Shown here one piece after another: positions 11,721 through 24,395 of a stretch of 64,000 nt of DNA; the first letter of the stretch is position 1, and every line of letters starts with the position of its first letter. Position numbers and translations under genes: made by a program. The notes beneath the pieces are model-generated. The model was not told the origin of the DNA, did no database searches, and worked only from the letters and a program-made list of their open reading frames with translations. Source of the DNA: Smallanthus sonchifolius (lineage: Eukaryota > Streptophyta > Magnoliopsida > Asterales > Asteraceae); contig CM042044.1 in the NCBI GenBank assembly GCA_023525975.1, positions 7,860,501 through 7,924,500 on the forward strand, written 5' to 3'.

Positions 11721-11725
11721 TGTGT
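11721..11725. repeat. Target site duplication GTGTG of the Athila element, left copy
   Basis: GTGTG directly precedes the LTR start TGATGTTC at 11726 and is repeated at 43069-43073 after the other LTR. Five bases is the normal gypsy target duplication. Confidence 0.9.
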
Positions 11726-13376
11726 GATGTTCTAAACTATAGTTATTAAATTATTAACTAAATTAACCTATTCTAGAAACTAAGTTATATTCTAGACTCT
11801 CTAAAACTCGACTAAAGTACTAACCGGCAAGTGAACCGATCAACTCTAGTACAGCTAAATAAGTCCGGAAATCGAACCCACGAAACTCTATTTATTACGT
11901 AAATTAGACTCACTTAAACAGACCGACTGACACGACTAATTGTTTTTATATTTTGGGGGGGGGTTTGTCTAAAATCCTAAGAGAAAAGCGATTAAATTAC
12001 TATCAATTAACTAAATTACCTAAGACACGAAGGTGATTTTGGGTTTTACTTCAGATGATGATGGGTAACTACCTAGACTGGAATCCTGGGATACTTCGAG
12101 CTATACTTTTAACGGATGCAAGTTAATAAGGAATCGGGATCATAAATTTCTAACCTCTTGAGACACCGAACAGGACTCCCGACCCTTTTCGGGAAGACAC
12201 CTAAGGAACTCTGAAGGCTGCTAAAAACACCGGTTGATCTAGACTTCCTCTCGGTTATCTAAATGTTTATGTAAAGTACCCTAATATGACCTACTCCCTC
12301 TCGGGTTGTAAACCTAGGATGACTTGGGTTCTTGATTCGACTCGAAAGACAAATATTAGCAAGGCAACTACGACAGACTTCTCTCAAAGACCACCCTAGC
12401 AATTTACCAATTTAGACCTATCAATAATCTCGCACCTCTCGGCTATTAAGATTAGTATAACACCTAGACCTATTCAATTATCAAATATAGCTTCTAAGGT
12501 ATTTTGGCCAATTAACCCAACAAATCACAACGCAAGTTAATAATTTAGCATGACCCTATTACGCAAAAGACATTCACCAAAGATCATACGAAGCAATATA
12601 TAACAATTAGAATAATTCTAAGCATGCATATTCAACGAATCAATAATCAAGTTTGCTACTTTATCATGAAATCCAAAATTAACAAGCATCCAATATAAAA
12701 TCACAACTTTAGCATCCCATTCATCATAATCTAGGTAGTTTATCTAATTTAGCTACTCATCATTATCCAAATCAAAGACGCAATTTCAACAAAGTGGAAA
12801 AATATGGTAAAAATTAAGAAAACAAAGAATTGATAGACCCGGATAGCCAAACCACGAGCTTGATCGATCCTATGACTCCAACCTTCGACCGTTTCTCCTT
12901 CTTGCTTGAAATCTCTCCAAAATTCGTCCTAGATTCTTTAAAATCGGCTACGTTTTACAAGAATATGATTGACATGTATTTATACCCCAATCTAGCATCA
13001 ACCCACCTGAAATTCGAAACATTATGTGGAAAATAGGCTTTCGCCACCCGCGGAGCCCATTGGCTTCCATTCTCGCGGGTGGCGAGGAGTTAATTTCTGT
13101 GTGTTGTGATGCAACTCCATCGCGGCCCGCGAGGGACAACTCGTGTTTCTTCTCGAATTTCATGCTTTTAATTGACTCTTGACCTCCTGATCTCTTCCGG
13201 TACTCGGTTTTGCATATTTTTGACTCGTTTTCTACCCATTTCAGCAACAACTATCACTCGAGACCTGGTAAACACAAATAAATCAGCAGTAACATATTCT
13301 AACTAAAACCTAAAAGAAAACTAAACAAAACCACTCAAACTGGACACGATAAATGGGTGTATTTTGCAATACATAA
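11726..13376 (-). repeat. 3' LTR of the minus-strand Athila element
   Basis: 1651 bp, paired with 41374-43068. Plus-strand start is TGATGTTCTAAAC; its inner end ATACATAA corresponds to ATACATCA in the partner. The pair differs by a few percent of bases, plus indels that include a G-run near 11955 and the loss of one palindrome unit near 13143. Palindromes lie at 13050-13134. Confidence 0.9.
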
Positions 13377-13392
13377 AATATCCCCACACTTA
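13377..13392 (-). promoter_or_regulatory. Polypurine tract of the Athila element
   Basis: Sense AAGTGTGGGGATATT just upstream of the 3' LTR. The core AAGTGTGGGGAT is the same as in the two Athila-type copies at 318-331 and 6375-6388. Confidence 0.75.
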
Positions 13393-14690
13393 ACCTTTTT
13401 TCGTCCCTGAAAAAGAATTATGTATATAGAATCTTAGTCAGGTAGAAACTTGGTTCTCAAAATCTCAGTTATTTTAATTAAAGCTTAGTGACGTGTTAGC
13501 TGCGATTGCAAATATATTATCCTCTTAAACCCAAATCCGGTATCCAAGTTCCTTATCATGTTTATTTAATTTAAGTTCAATCAGATTATCTAGGGTTTCA
13601 CGCATCGGAAGCTATAGTTTCATCTAACCCCACCTCAAGCTTATGGAACAAAAGGAACAACCAATTGATTATTTCCTAACCGTCTCATGCTTTAAAAATC
13701 AAAAGAATTAACATCAAAATTTTCTCTTTTTTTTTTTTTAGAGAAATCACGAGCACACAATATTCATACCTAACCCACAGGTTGTTTCAATCAGAGTCGC
13801 CATCCCCAAGAGCGACAACGTGAACGTCGGTAATCATATCATTTTATTTTAACTTATCCTAGCGGGAATTTTAATCAAAGTCACCATCCCCAAGAGCAAT
13901 TCCATAGGCATCGTTATTTTATATGCTATTTTTTTTCGATAAAAATTCTAAGATTTTAAAACTTATAACGGCATTCCTTATACTATTTGTGGCGGTATCG
14001 ACTTCCCTACTTCTCCTAGATGATAACCCACAAATGTCCCAACATTAGATATATTTAAGCTCAAAGGAAACTTCTCAACTGGTCGGGCCTACCCACATAT
14101 CCCAAACTAGACACGCTTTCACTTTATTTATAATCTCATATTCAAAAACCAAGTAAAAACCCGACTTTACTATCATTTCCCGTGCTTGTAATTGCAAACT
14201 TCTAAAACAGAGACATTTTCCAATTTTATATATTTATTTATTTATTTATTTATTTTTTTTATTATTATTATTTTTTTTATCAATGAAAAATTAAATGTCT
14301 CATCCCCACACTTAAATGTTGAATTGTCCCTAATGCAGGAACGAAAAGAAATGAAAATACAAGATATACAACTGGAAAAGACTTAGCTGGTAATAAAGCA
14401 AGACTATCAACGTGCCAGTCAATTTCCACTAGTGCCCTCCATACCGAACGTGCCCAGCCAACAATCCTCATTTATCACACACGAATGGAAGCGGCAACAT
14501 CACAACAACCTAAACATAATCAAAATACTCGCAGAGAAAACCATTCAGTTTGTTCAAGCCAAACACAAACCAACCAAACCAACCCACCCAATGTATCAAT
14601 GTATTAAAACATCACAACCCATAGATACTGAAAACATCATAAACAAAAAATAAATAGAAAGGACACAATAACAGCTGCATCATCCCCACA

Positions 14691-14976
14691 CTATTCTTCA
14701 TCCTCTTCACTCTCAGCTTCAAAAATCGGAAACTCTGGTGGTGAGCGGTCGACACCATACTGACCTGAGCTGCCCGGTTGTCCATAAGAACCATACTGAC
14801 CATAACCACTGTACTGCTGACCACTCGACCCCTGAGGCGCGAAAAAACTCGGGACATTCATATTCATGTTTCCCATCATATACCTCAATGCCTCCTCCTG
14901 ACGTTGCTTGACGAACCTTCACCTGACATATCTGCACATGAATAATCAAACAAAGAAAAGAAAAGCAGAAAGTCAT
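14691..14976 (-). pseudogene. ORF relic rich in G, Y, Q and S with an acidic tail
   Basis: The open stretch reads SSGQQYSGYGQYGSYGQPG and ends FEAESEEDEE. Composition suggests a disordered C-terminus. It lies after pol, where Athila elements can carry an additional ORF. No start or domain is recognised, so this is only a candidate remnant. Confidence 0.35.
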
Positions 14977-15821
14977 TATTCACAAACTATTTTTTTTTGT
15001 TTTTTTTATAAATAATCAACCGTATAGCATTTCATTCGAGGTTGTACCAGAAAACCTGAAGTTACAAACACTTTGGGTGACAATTTACAAGAACTAATTA
15101 TAAGTTTAGACCAAACTCGCCCGAATGGAGATTAAGTACGGGCGAGTAGCCTTTAACCTGTCAAAACATAAAATTACCCAAAAACTAACCCGAAACAAAA
15201 AAAACGACTCACTAACTAGACTCAATGTACATTACCTCCCTCGACACTTTAATTGTCCCCAATTAAACCTAAGTGCCACAACAAACCGACATTGAGTACC
15301 GAGCTTAAGTTATCCCGAGCCAAACCACCTCAATTTCCGAATGTTCCCAAACCAAGCCACCGGCACAGACATAACCAAAACAGCCCCGAACTTACCCATC
15401 CGCACTGCATTTATCATCAAAGACCCAAACTAACTAAACGATACGATGAAGAACCGACACCTAAACATGCAAAACTACCCACTACCGATCAAAACTCGAA
15501 GACTAAAAGATTACAAAATTAAAAAATACAAGAATACATACCTGGAGAGCGAGTTAATCAGTGAGAAAACTAAGAAACAAGAGGTACACCCAGAACCCCG
15601 TGAAAATATATGCTGGTGAGTGAACAAATGAGTAGTTTCTGGTGGGTTTCAGGTGTAGGCTGATATGATAGGTGTAAGAGGGTCAAAAATGGTGAATGGG
15701 GTGTAAAAATGGTGGATTTGTGGTGGGTTGGTGGTGGAGGCCGTAAGGTATTTTAGGGTTTGTAAGGATAAAAGTGACTGCAGGTTTGGGGAAGAGAGGT
15801 TTTGTTCTGAAGAGAAGGGGG

Positions 15822-15920
15822 GCTCGCGGCCCGCGGCGAGTGTGGGGATGTGTCTCGCAGGTGGCTAGGAGCCTCGCGGCTCGCGACGTAAATATTCAAT
15901 CCCTCGCGGGTGGCGAGGGG
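15822..15920. repeat. Cluster of three GC-rich palindromes
   Basis: Imperfect inverted repeats at 15822-15840, 15872-15888 and 15901-15920. The last has seven-base arms CCCTCGC and GCGAGGG around a GGGTG loop. The same words recur in the LTRs of this element. Confidence 0.8.
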
Positions 15921-16167
15921 CCTATTTCAACAGAAAGTTTCGAGATTTTGCCAGCTCCATGCCTTAGAAAAAATTTTAAGTTTTCCAAACCTCCCAAAAA
16001 CCCATTCAAAATAAAATCTAACACTAAGACTTACCTGGAAATTCGTTTTCCTGTCGATCGTTGCTCCCAACGGTGATGTTTTCCTGCACAAGACTCAAAA
16101 ACACAAGACACAAAAACAAAAACTATGAAAAATTACAAACTTTACACTTGAGCTTTCACTCAAGACT

Positions 16168-19100
16168 CTATACTTGGGCGTTGTTAGGAGGTATTTCGAG
16201 AGGAGTTTCCTCCACTTCGGTAAGATATATGGGTCCCCCTACATAGTGTTTCAAACGGTGGCCATTTACTTTCCATGTATTCCCATCGGCTTCATCTAAC
16301 AACTCAATCGTCCCGTATGGAAAAACCTCCTTGACCACATATGGTCCCGACCACTTGGACTTCAACTTCCCCCCAAACAACTTCAACCGGGAGTTATAAA
16401 CAAGTACCTTATACCCCTTTCTAAACTCCCTCACTCTCCTAAGCCTCCTATCGTGCAATGCCTTAGTTTTCTCCTTAATATTCCATGAACGTGCATATGC
16501 CGCATCCCTAAGCTCCTCTAACTCATGAATTTGGAAAAATCATTTCCGAGCGGCTTCGGTTAAGTCTAGGTTCACGGTTTTGAGAGCCCAAAGCGCACGA
16601 TGTTCCAATTCTACGGGTAGGTGACATGCTTTTCCATAAACGACCATAAACGGGGTGGTTCCTAAGGGTGTTTTGTATGCGGTTCGGAACGCCCATAAAG
16701 CATCATCTAGCTTCTCGGACCAATCTTTCCTATTTTTTCCTACGGTTTTTCTAGGATTCGCTTCACTCCTCGATTGGCATTCTCAACTTGACCGCTTGTT
16801 TGGGGGTGATATGCGGTGGACAAACGATGAGTGACCCCGTAGCGTGCTAACGCTTTTTCCATCACGGCGTTGCAAAAATGAGTGCCACGGTCACTTATGA
16901 GAGCTCTAGGTGTACCAAAACGAGTGAATAACTTCTTTAGGAATCTCACCACCACTCGGCCATCATTTGTGGGAAGAGCTTGAGCCTCTACCCACTTTGA
17001 AACATAGTCAATCGCCATGAGGATGTACCGATTCCCGCTAGAGATGGGGAATGGTCCCATGAAGTCAATGCCCCAAACGTCGAATATTTCAAGGATCTGG
17101 ATTGGATTTTGAGGCATCTCGTTCTTGGATGAGAAATTGCCAGTACGTTGGCACGCATCACATCTCCTAACGAACTCTAAGGCATCCTTAACTACCGAAG
17201 GCCAATAAAACCCACAATCAAACACCTTTTGGGCGGTGGTGTGAGGACCATGGTGACCTCCCGTTAAACCCTCATGAACATGCCTAAGGATCTCATTACC
17301 TTCCTCCTTCGTCACACACCTCCTAAGAATCCTATCTCCTCCTATCCTAAAAAGAAAAGGGTCATCCCAAATGTACCTCCTAGCATCCCTAAAAAATTTC
17401 TTCCTCTGTTGGGTTGTCATACCTTTCAACACAACTCCATTCGCTAGGTAATTTGCCAAATCGGAGAACCATGGCATACCTTCCTTCTCCGCTGCCACAA
17501 ACTCAACCGACTCGTGAGGGAATTTATCACCTATCACCTCCTCACGAATCTCCTCTCTCTTCGGGTCCTCCAACCGTGACAAATGGTCGACCGCGACATT
17601 CTCCGCTCCTTTCTTATCCTTAATTTCTATATCGAACTCGGAGACCAATAGGATCCATCGTATGAGACATGGCTTAGCATCTTTCTTTTGGAAGAGAAAA
17701 CGCAAAGCAGAATGATCAGTGAAAACGGTGGTTTTCGAAAGCACGAGGTATGAACGGAATTTATCGAATGCGAATACTACGGCTAGGAGCTCTTTCTCTG
17801 TGGAGGTATAGTTTTCTTGAGCATCATTTAGAGTTTTGCTCGCGTAGTAGATGGGGTGGAAGTGCTTATCCCGCCTTTGCCCCAAAACTGTCACTCGCAT
17901 CACACATGAGCTCAAAAGCAAGCTCCAGTCGGGTGATATAAGAATGGGGGCACTGATTAACTTTTCTTTCAAAAAATCAAAGGCTTTGAGACACTCCTCA
18001 TCGAAGACAAACGGGGCATCCTTCTCGAGGAGTCGGGTCATGGGCCGAGTAATTTTGGAAAAATCTTGATAAAACGCCTATAAAAGCCCGCATGACCTAG
18101 AAAACTACGGATCAACCTAACACTCGTCGGTGGGGGTAACCTGCTGATTGTATCTATTTTGGCTATATCCACCTCTATGCCATCTCGTGAGATCTTATGG
18201 CCTAACACTATCCCTTGCGTCACCATGAAGTGACATTTCTCCTAATTCAACATCAATTTCGTCTCCGTACACCGCTTCAACATCTTCCCCAAATTAATCA
18301 AACACTGGTCAAAGGAGCCTCCATAAACCGAGAAGTCATCCATGAAAACTTCCATGGAAGTCTCAATCATATCCTGGAATATAGCGACCATACAACGCTG
18401 GAAGGTAGCCGTAGCGTTACATAACCCGAATGGCATACGGCGGTACGCATATGTGCCATAAGGGCATGTAAATGTCGTCTTATCCTGATCCTCCGGTGTG
18501 ATGGGAATCTGGAAATATCCCAAAAATTCGTCGAGAAAACAGTAAAACTGTTGACCCGCCAGACGCTCCAACATCTGATCGATGAACGGTAGAGGGAAAT
18601 GGTCTCTTTAGGTGGCGTCGTTTAATTTTTGGTAATCAATGCACACACGCCAACCGGTGACTGTACGCGAATTCTTCTCATTCATGACCACTGTCATCCC
18701 CCTTTCTTCGGGACAACTTGGGTCGGGCTCACCCATGGGGAATAAAGAAATTGGGTAAATCACCCCGACATCTAGCAACTTCAAAACCTCCTTCTTCACT
18801 ACCTCTTGCATGTTTGGATCGAGACGCCTTTGAGGTTGCACCACCGGCTTATATTCATCCACCATAAGAATCCGGTGAGTACAATAGGCGGGGCTTATGC
18901 CCTTAATATCCAAAATGCTCCATGCAATTGCCTCTTTGTGCAACTTCAGCACCTCTAACAACCTCAACTTCTCCTCCTCCATCAACTTAGAGGAGATAAT
19001 AACGGGAAGACTCGAACCCTCACCTAAATAAGCATACTCTAGGTGTGAAGGCAAAACCTTTAGTTCTAAAGGGGTTGGTATCTCTAAGGGAGCTCTCTCA

Positions 19101-20023
19101 CTCTCATTCCTAACCTCACTAAGCTCCATCACCTCGGGAAACCACATGGTTTCCTCCTCTTCTTCTTCTTCACTCTCCTCCAATTCATCAAGCACTCCCC
19201 CTCCCAACAAATCGACTCCACTGATATACTCGAGACATTGGTCCACGCCCGACATGAATGAATTCAAGAAATAGACGGAGTGGCATGGGCCGCTAAAATC
19301 ACTAGAATCGTTTGGGTGTTGCATGGATCTAGCTACCTCAAATGTGACCTTCTCGTCACCAACGCAGAGTGAAAATTTTCCATCATAAACATCGATGAGT
19401 GCCTTTGCGGTGCGTAAAAATGGACGGCCTAGAATGATAGGAACTCCCTCATCAGCTTCCATATCAAGAATGACAAAATCGATCGGGAAGACAAACTTAT
19501 CGACCTTAACAAGTAAATTTTCAATGATACCACGAGGGTATTTGACGGAACGATCGGCTAAGGATAAAGTCATACGAGTGGGTGAAAGTTCACCTAGGTC
19601 TAGCTTCTCATAGAGGGAAAACGGCATCAGGTTGATGCTAGCATCTAGGTCGGCTAAAGCTCTACATTGGGTATCACTACCGAATAGGCATGGAATGGTG
19701 AAGATACCCGGATCCGTCAGTTTTTCCGGCAATTTGTTCAAAAAAACCGCGGAACAACCTCCGGTCAATGGAATGTTTGAGAGCTCCCCCAATCGATCCT
19801 TTCTTTTAAGAAGGTCCTTTAAAAACTTGGCATATTTGGGCATGCATTGGAGAGCCTCAATGAACGGGAGATTAATTTTTAGTTGTTTGAACATGTCGAG
19901 AAAATGCCCGTATTCCTTGGCATATTTCTGTTGCTTAAGGCGGGCAGGATACGGGACTCGTGAAAGATCTATAACTGGTGAAGGCCTAGACTCTATCGGT
20001 CTCTTCTCAACGCTCCTCTCCAC
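16168..20023 (-). pseudogene. Athila pol pseudogene (protease, RT, RNase H, integrase)
   Basis: Order on the minus strand: protease with the active-site region changed to ADLDAS (Athila normally has DLGAS) and IILGRPFLRTAKALID at about 19400-19650; reverse transcriptase with RVCIDYQKLND, GYFQIPI and the catalytic FMDD near 18340; RNase H with YYASKTLNDAQENY and TDHSALRFL; integrase with an HHCC finger (HEGLTGGHHGP, CDACQRTG) and the D,D,E core (GIDFMGPF, ISDRGTH, PQTSGQVEN); and an integrase C-terminus at 16168-16458. In-frame stops occur at 18608-18610 and 18242-18244, and frame changes near 18040 and between 16460 and 16740. The element cannot make an intact polyprotein. Confidence 0.9.
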
Positions 20024-20068
20024 TTGGGGCTCGACGGTGTGTGCGGTAATTGTTGGGTCTAGCCTAGA

Positions 20069-21295
20069 TTACACTTTACCGGGAGCCTTCAACTCAATTT
20101 TTTTATCAACTGGCTCCTCCTCCTCTACCTCTTGCCCTTCTCTCACTTTCGGTTCACCTAAAATTCTTCCGATACGAGTGGTGATGGCTTTCGCATGAGC
20201 ATGAGCATTCGGATTGAGTTGAGTGCCACCCGAAAATTGACCGGGTAACCTCTCCTCAAGTTTTCTAGCCATGTCACCAACGGACCTTTGAAGGTCAAGG
20301 AAAGCGGACTGCTGATTCTTAAGAAGAATATCGTGTTCAGAAAGAGTTTTCTGGGTGACCTGATCCTTAACAACTAACTGTGACAGGAGTTCCTCAATTC
20401 TATCTAAACCCTTGTTTGAACCCTGGCCACTAGATGATCCCTGACCAACTGAACCTCCATTACCATTACCCTGTCCCTGGTTGTTAAACTGATTTCCAAA
20501 CTGACCCTGTCCACCTGAACTCCTAGAACTGAACTGACCTTGACCCCGATTAAAATTAGATTGGAAACCAGGGGGGTTACCGGAAGAACGCCAATTTGAA
20601 TTATTATTATTACGCCAGTTCGAATTATAGTTATTATTATTAAAAGCATTTATTGGACCTCTCGACTGGCCGGCTATGAAATCGGCTTGTTCCTCACTCA
20701 TCAACGGTCAATGTAAAGTGCTATGACCTCCCCTACAGAACTCACATTTGTCTACCTTGGCTTTTATCTCTTTCATCTCACGGTGCAAGTTCTCTAGAGC
20801 AGCAGCAACACTAGTATCCAGTGTGACCTGGTGAACACCTCTGGTAGATGAGGTTGCACTAGTGATAGGAGTGGTATTCCTATTTGCTGACTGCTGCTCA
20901 GACTCAGATTGGGCAAAACTCTCAAACATATCTAGGCATTCGGTTACTGATTTCTTACCCATGAGGTGTCCTCCCGCTGAATTATCGAAACGAGCTTTCG
21001 TGTCATAATTGAGACCATTATAGAATTTCTCTACAAGGGCCCAATCAGAGAGACCATGCTGGGAGCATCGAGCGAGTAGGTTTTGGAAACGCTCCCAAGC
21101 AAGGTAATAGGACTCATCGGGTTCCATGCGGAACGGGTGAATCTGATCACGGAGGCGAGATGCCTTAGCGGGTGGGAAATACTTCTTGAGAAATCCATCC
21201 CTAAGTGTGGCCCAAGTAGTGTATGTGCCTGCGGGTTGAGAATCGAGCCAAGTGGCAGCTCGATCGGCTAGAGTGAACGGGAAAAGTTGGAGAAA
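20069..21295 (-). pseudogene. Athila gag, 3' part
   Basis: Retrotrans_gag core with RAATWLDSQPAGTYTTW, FLKKYFPPAKASRLRDQI and WERFQNLLARCSQHGL. The zinc knuckle CEFCRGGHSTLH is followed by TGA exactly where its last cysteine codon should be (stop at 20708-20710). After the stop come an N/G/Q-rich tract (20400-20660) and a second stop, TAA, at 20069-20071. The N-terminal part is at 40774-41021, separated by the 19.5 kb Tekay array inserted at 21295/21296. Confidence 0.85.
21291..21295. repeat. Target site duplication AGAAA of the Tekay array, left copy
   Basis: AGAAA directly precedes the LTR start TGTCACACC and is repeated at 40774-40778 immediately after the third LTR. No such duplication is present at the middle LTR. 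Confidence 0.9.
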
Positions 21296-24200
21296 TGTCA
21301 CACCCCAACCGGGCGGCGGAACACGTCGGAGTATGACCCGAGTTGTAACCAGATTGCTCGTAGCACTTGGAACTATTAAAATTTCATAATTTTATTCAAT
21401 AATATTAAAAGTGCCTCAAAGGCTACAAATAGTTCAAATAAACAAGACAAAACATAGTTCCAAACAAGATAAAATCAGATTTCAAATTTCTAAGTCCAAG
21501 CCTAAGTGTTGAACATAAATCAAGCGTTGCTTGAACTTGGTGCACCTGAAACATGTTTAAAATAAGAGTTATCAACAAAATGAATTGTTGGTGAGCAATC
21601 ATGGTAGATATAGATATAGTAGTTTAGATAAAGTACAAATTCCATGCTAAGACAAGTAATACATTATAGTCTTATTGTATATACACACAGTCCAAGTTAA
21701 ACCTTCCTTTTAAGATTTATCCAATTCAGATTGTCCAACATATAGTTAACAGTTTTTCAGTTTCAGAATTCATTACATGCATCCTAGATCAAAGAAATGC
21801 ATGGGGTAGCTAACCCACATGGTACCACTAATTCCATTCATAGGCTGTCGAAACAGTGAATAATATGAACTAGTGTAATCAACAAATAAGCCACATAATG
21901 CAATTAAACAAGTCTAACATAAGGGAATTTGTTTCAAGTTGTGAGATTTGTCAATAGTGTAAGTGTAATTATATAGGAACATGTTTCACCCCAAAAGTGA
22001 TAAAATGTATAAAGAGGGGCATGAAAACTCACATGGTTTGTAAGTAGTTTCCGAGCTAAGTTTGATCCAAAGATATAATCCAAAGTAGGTCACAATTAAC
22101 CTATTATAGTTGTAGTTTAGTCATTTAGTTTAAAGAAATAAGCTAAGGTTTGTTCGTGTCATTTAAAATGGTTAGGAAGATAATATAATTTAATATATCT
22201 TTTTTTTAAGTTCTCTAGATAAATAAATAACCATTTACGTCAAAAATAATAAATATATTATTTTTAGTCAAAATAATAACGAGAGTAAATAATATAACTA
22301 TTTATATCATTTAATAGTTTTAAAACGTCACACGTGGTACAAAAATGATACGAAATAATATATAAACATATATTATCTAATTATAAAAGTCACGGGTTAA
22401 AAATAATAAAACATATTATTTTTATCCAAAGTTACAGTTTCGAAAATAATATAAATATATTATTTTTATTTGATAATAACATAAATATATTATTTATAAA
22501 AGTGGGTATATTAATAAAAATAAGTTAATAAATTCATACCCGAGTCTACGGGTCGTTTCCCGGGTTAAAACACATTTATATATAATAATAATTAATAAAA
22601 CAATTTTTATTAATTAAATTAACCAGAAAAAATCCAAAAAAATATATATGCAGGAGCCCGGTCTCGAACCCGGGTCTCCCCTGCACACACACACCGGTTT
22701 AACCATCACGCCCGCTAGGGTATCGCACAAATGATCCGGTTTCAATTGGTATTAACACGGATGGCACCAGTGTTCTCCCCCCCCTTAACAGACCGAATCA
22801 AAACCAGTCCCAATACTCCCGATTTAGACTTCGATCGAATCTGGGGGCATAGGGGTTTTGTTAATCGGGTGCCTGCGATTTCGAGGGTGAGTTTAATTGC
22901 AAAAACGTTAGGTTTAGAATGGTTTAATTACTCGATGAAAGGCCGAAACCCTAGATATGAGCATCAAATCAATTTGATCAATTTCGATAGTGAAACTCGT
23001 TGGAATCATAGGGCTTTCATTGCTTAGGTTATTGCGAATCTATTCGTATGATTTAATTTCATTTTAATCGTGTCTAGGATCAAAAACCCCAAAATGGATT
23101 ATGAACAAACCCTAGGTTACTGGTTATGATCAATTCGATAATAACAGTTTAAATTGATAAAGGGCTTTTAAGGAGTGATTGATTTCGAAGCTAATGGTAT
23201 AATTTAATTGAATTTAAAAAGGGTCTAAAGTGGTGTTCGATTAAACCGGTTTCATAAGAACCCTAGAATTGGGTTCATGATCGATTCGATGATATCAGCC
23301 CCAAAAAGGTTAGGGCTTCTGTTCTACAGATGAGAACGAAGGTGATAGGAGTTTCAATTACCTGAAATGATATCGGAAATGCGGGGATCGACTAAATGTC
23401 AGTCGCGGCTTCAACGGTTACTCCCCGACGTTTACGGCTGCGTCTCCGACCAAATCGAGTGGTGCAACAGGTTCGGGGAAGTTCGAATAAGGTGTGCAGG
23501 TGTTGAATTGTGAGCTTAAAGATCGAAACGAATCAATTTGATGGTCTCATGATTAGGAGTCGACGGTTATGGTTTAAAGGATTGTAAATGGATTTAATTC
23601 GAATCAATGACGGGGTTTAATGACCTGATAATGGTCGTTAATGTCTGAGACGTGCATATCGGTTACAAAATCGGACGAATTCGAGGTTATACGATTCGAA
23701 TTTGGATCAAAGGCTCGAATGTGTTGACTTTCAAAAGTCAACAGAAATCAAGAATGGGTTAAATACACTACTAGTCCCTCTAGTTTCTTGTTCTTTAGGC
23801 AGAAAAGGTCCTTAGGGTTTAGAATTTGTTAGTTAGGTTAAGTAGGGTTTTTAGTTAATTAATTTGATATATTTAAATGTATAAATTATAAAAGAATTGT
23901 TTATTTCTATAAAAATGATATAAAATGACATATTTTTATAAAACTTTATTTTAAAAAAAAATATATATATATTTATTTAATTAAACTTTATTTATTTGAT
24001 TTATTTTGAAATAAATCTTATTATTTCTTAAAAATTCATAAAAAATTATAAAAGTCATTTTAATTTATATAATTTGTGTTTTAATTTAAATAAAACACAT
24101 TAGGATTTTTTTTTCTCAAATTAAATAAGTATAAATTTTTTTTTACAATTAGATAATTTATGAGATTTATTTTATATAGTTTAGGGACTTTATTCAAATA

Positions 24201-24362
24201 CCATGAATATTAGCCCTAAAACATAGTTTGAGTATGGTTTTTAGCCACATAGTTTAAGCAATTCATTTAAGAATTTTCACATATTATTAAATATGGATAA
24301 TTAGGGTTTACAATAAATGCCAAATGGCCGGAAATTGTAAACGGAAAAGTACAGATATTACA
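21296..24362 (-). repeat. Tekay-like LTR A (outer, 3' LTR of the array)
   Basis: 3067 bp, from TGTCACACCCC to GATATTACA on the plus strand. It has private bases at 21429 (A, against T in LTRs B and C) and 21484 (A, against T). The AT-rich part is 22190-22640. A tRNA-like module lies at 22650-22733. Small open frames inside (22731-23027, 24324-24689) are not supported as genes. Confidence 0.95.
22650..22733 (-). other. tRNA-like module with a pol III B box in LTR A
   Basis: In element sense the sequence has GGTTCGAGACC (22660-22670), a perfect match to the B-box consensus GGTTCGANNCC, within a stem CCCGGGTTCGAGACCGGG. About 45 bp upstream is an A-box-like TAGCGGGCGTGATGG, an imperfect match. 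It may be a degenerate tRNA-derived insertion that is now part of the LTR. Transcription is not shown. Confidence 0.5.
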
Positions 24363-24378
24363 GTCTCCCCGACTTTAG
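24363..24378 (-). promoter_or_regulatory. Polypurine tract, Tekay copy 1
   Basis: Sense CTAAAGTCGGGGAGAC directly upstream of LTR A, about 20 bp after the pol stop. Confidence 0.75.
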
Positions 24379-24395
24379 GAAATTTCGTCCCGAAA

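Larger units (their letters stand above)
13393..16160 (-). mobile_element. Non-coding 3' internal region of the Athila element
   Basis: About 2.8 kb between the end of pol and the PPT. It has paired segments around CACCATCCCC (13800 and 13885), a TTTA-repeat tract at 14225-14280, a small acidic ORF relic (14691-14976) and a GC-rich palindrome cluster at 15822-15920. No intact envelope-like gene is visible. A shorter homologous region is at 6375-8410. Confidence 0.65.

Noticed and set aside
22731..23027. 98-codon ORF present in all three LTRs
   Set aside because: Repeated only because the LTR is repeated; no domain or codon pattern supports it.
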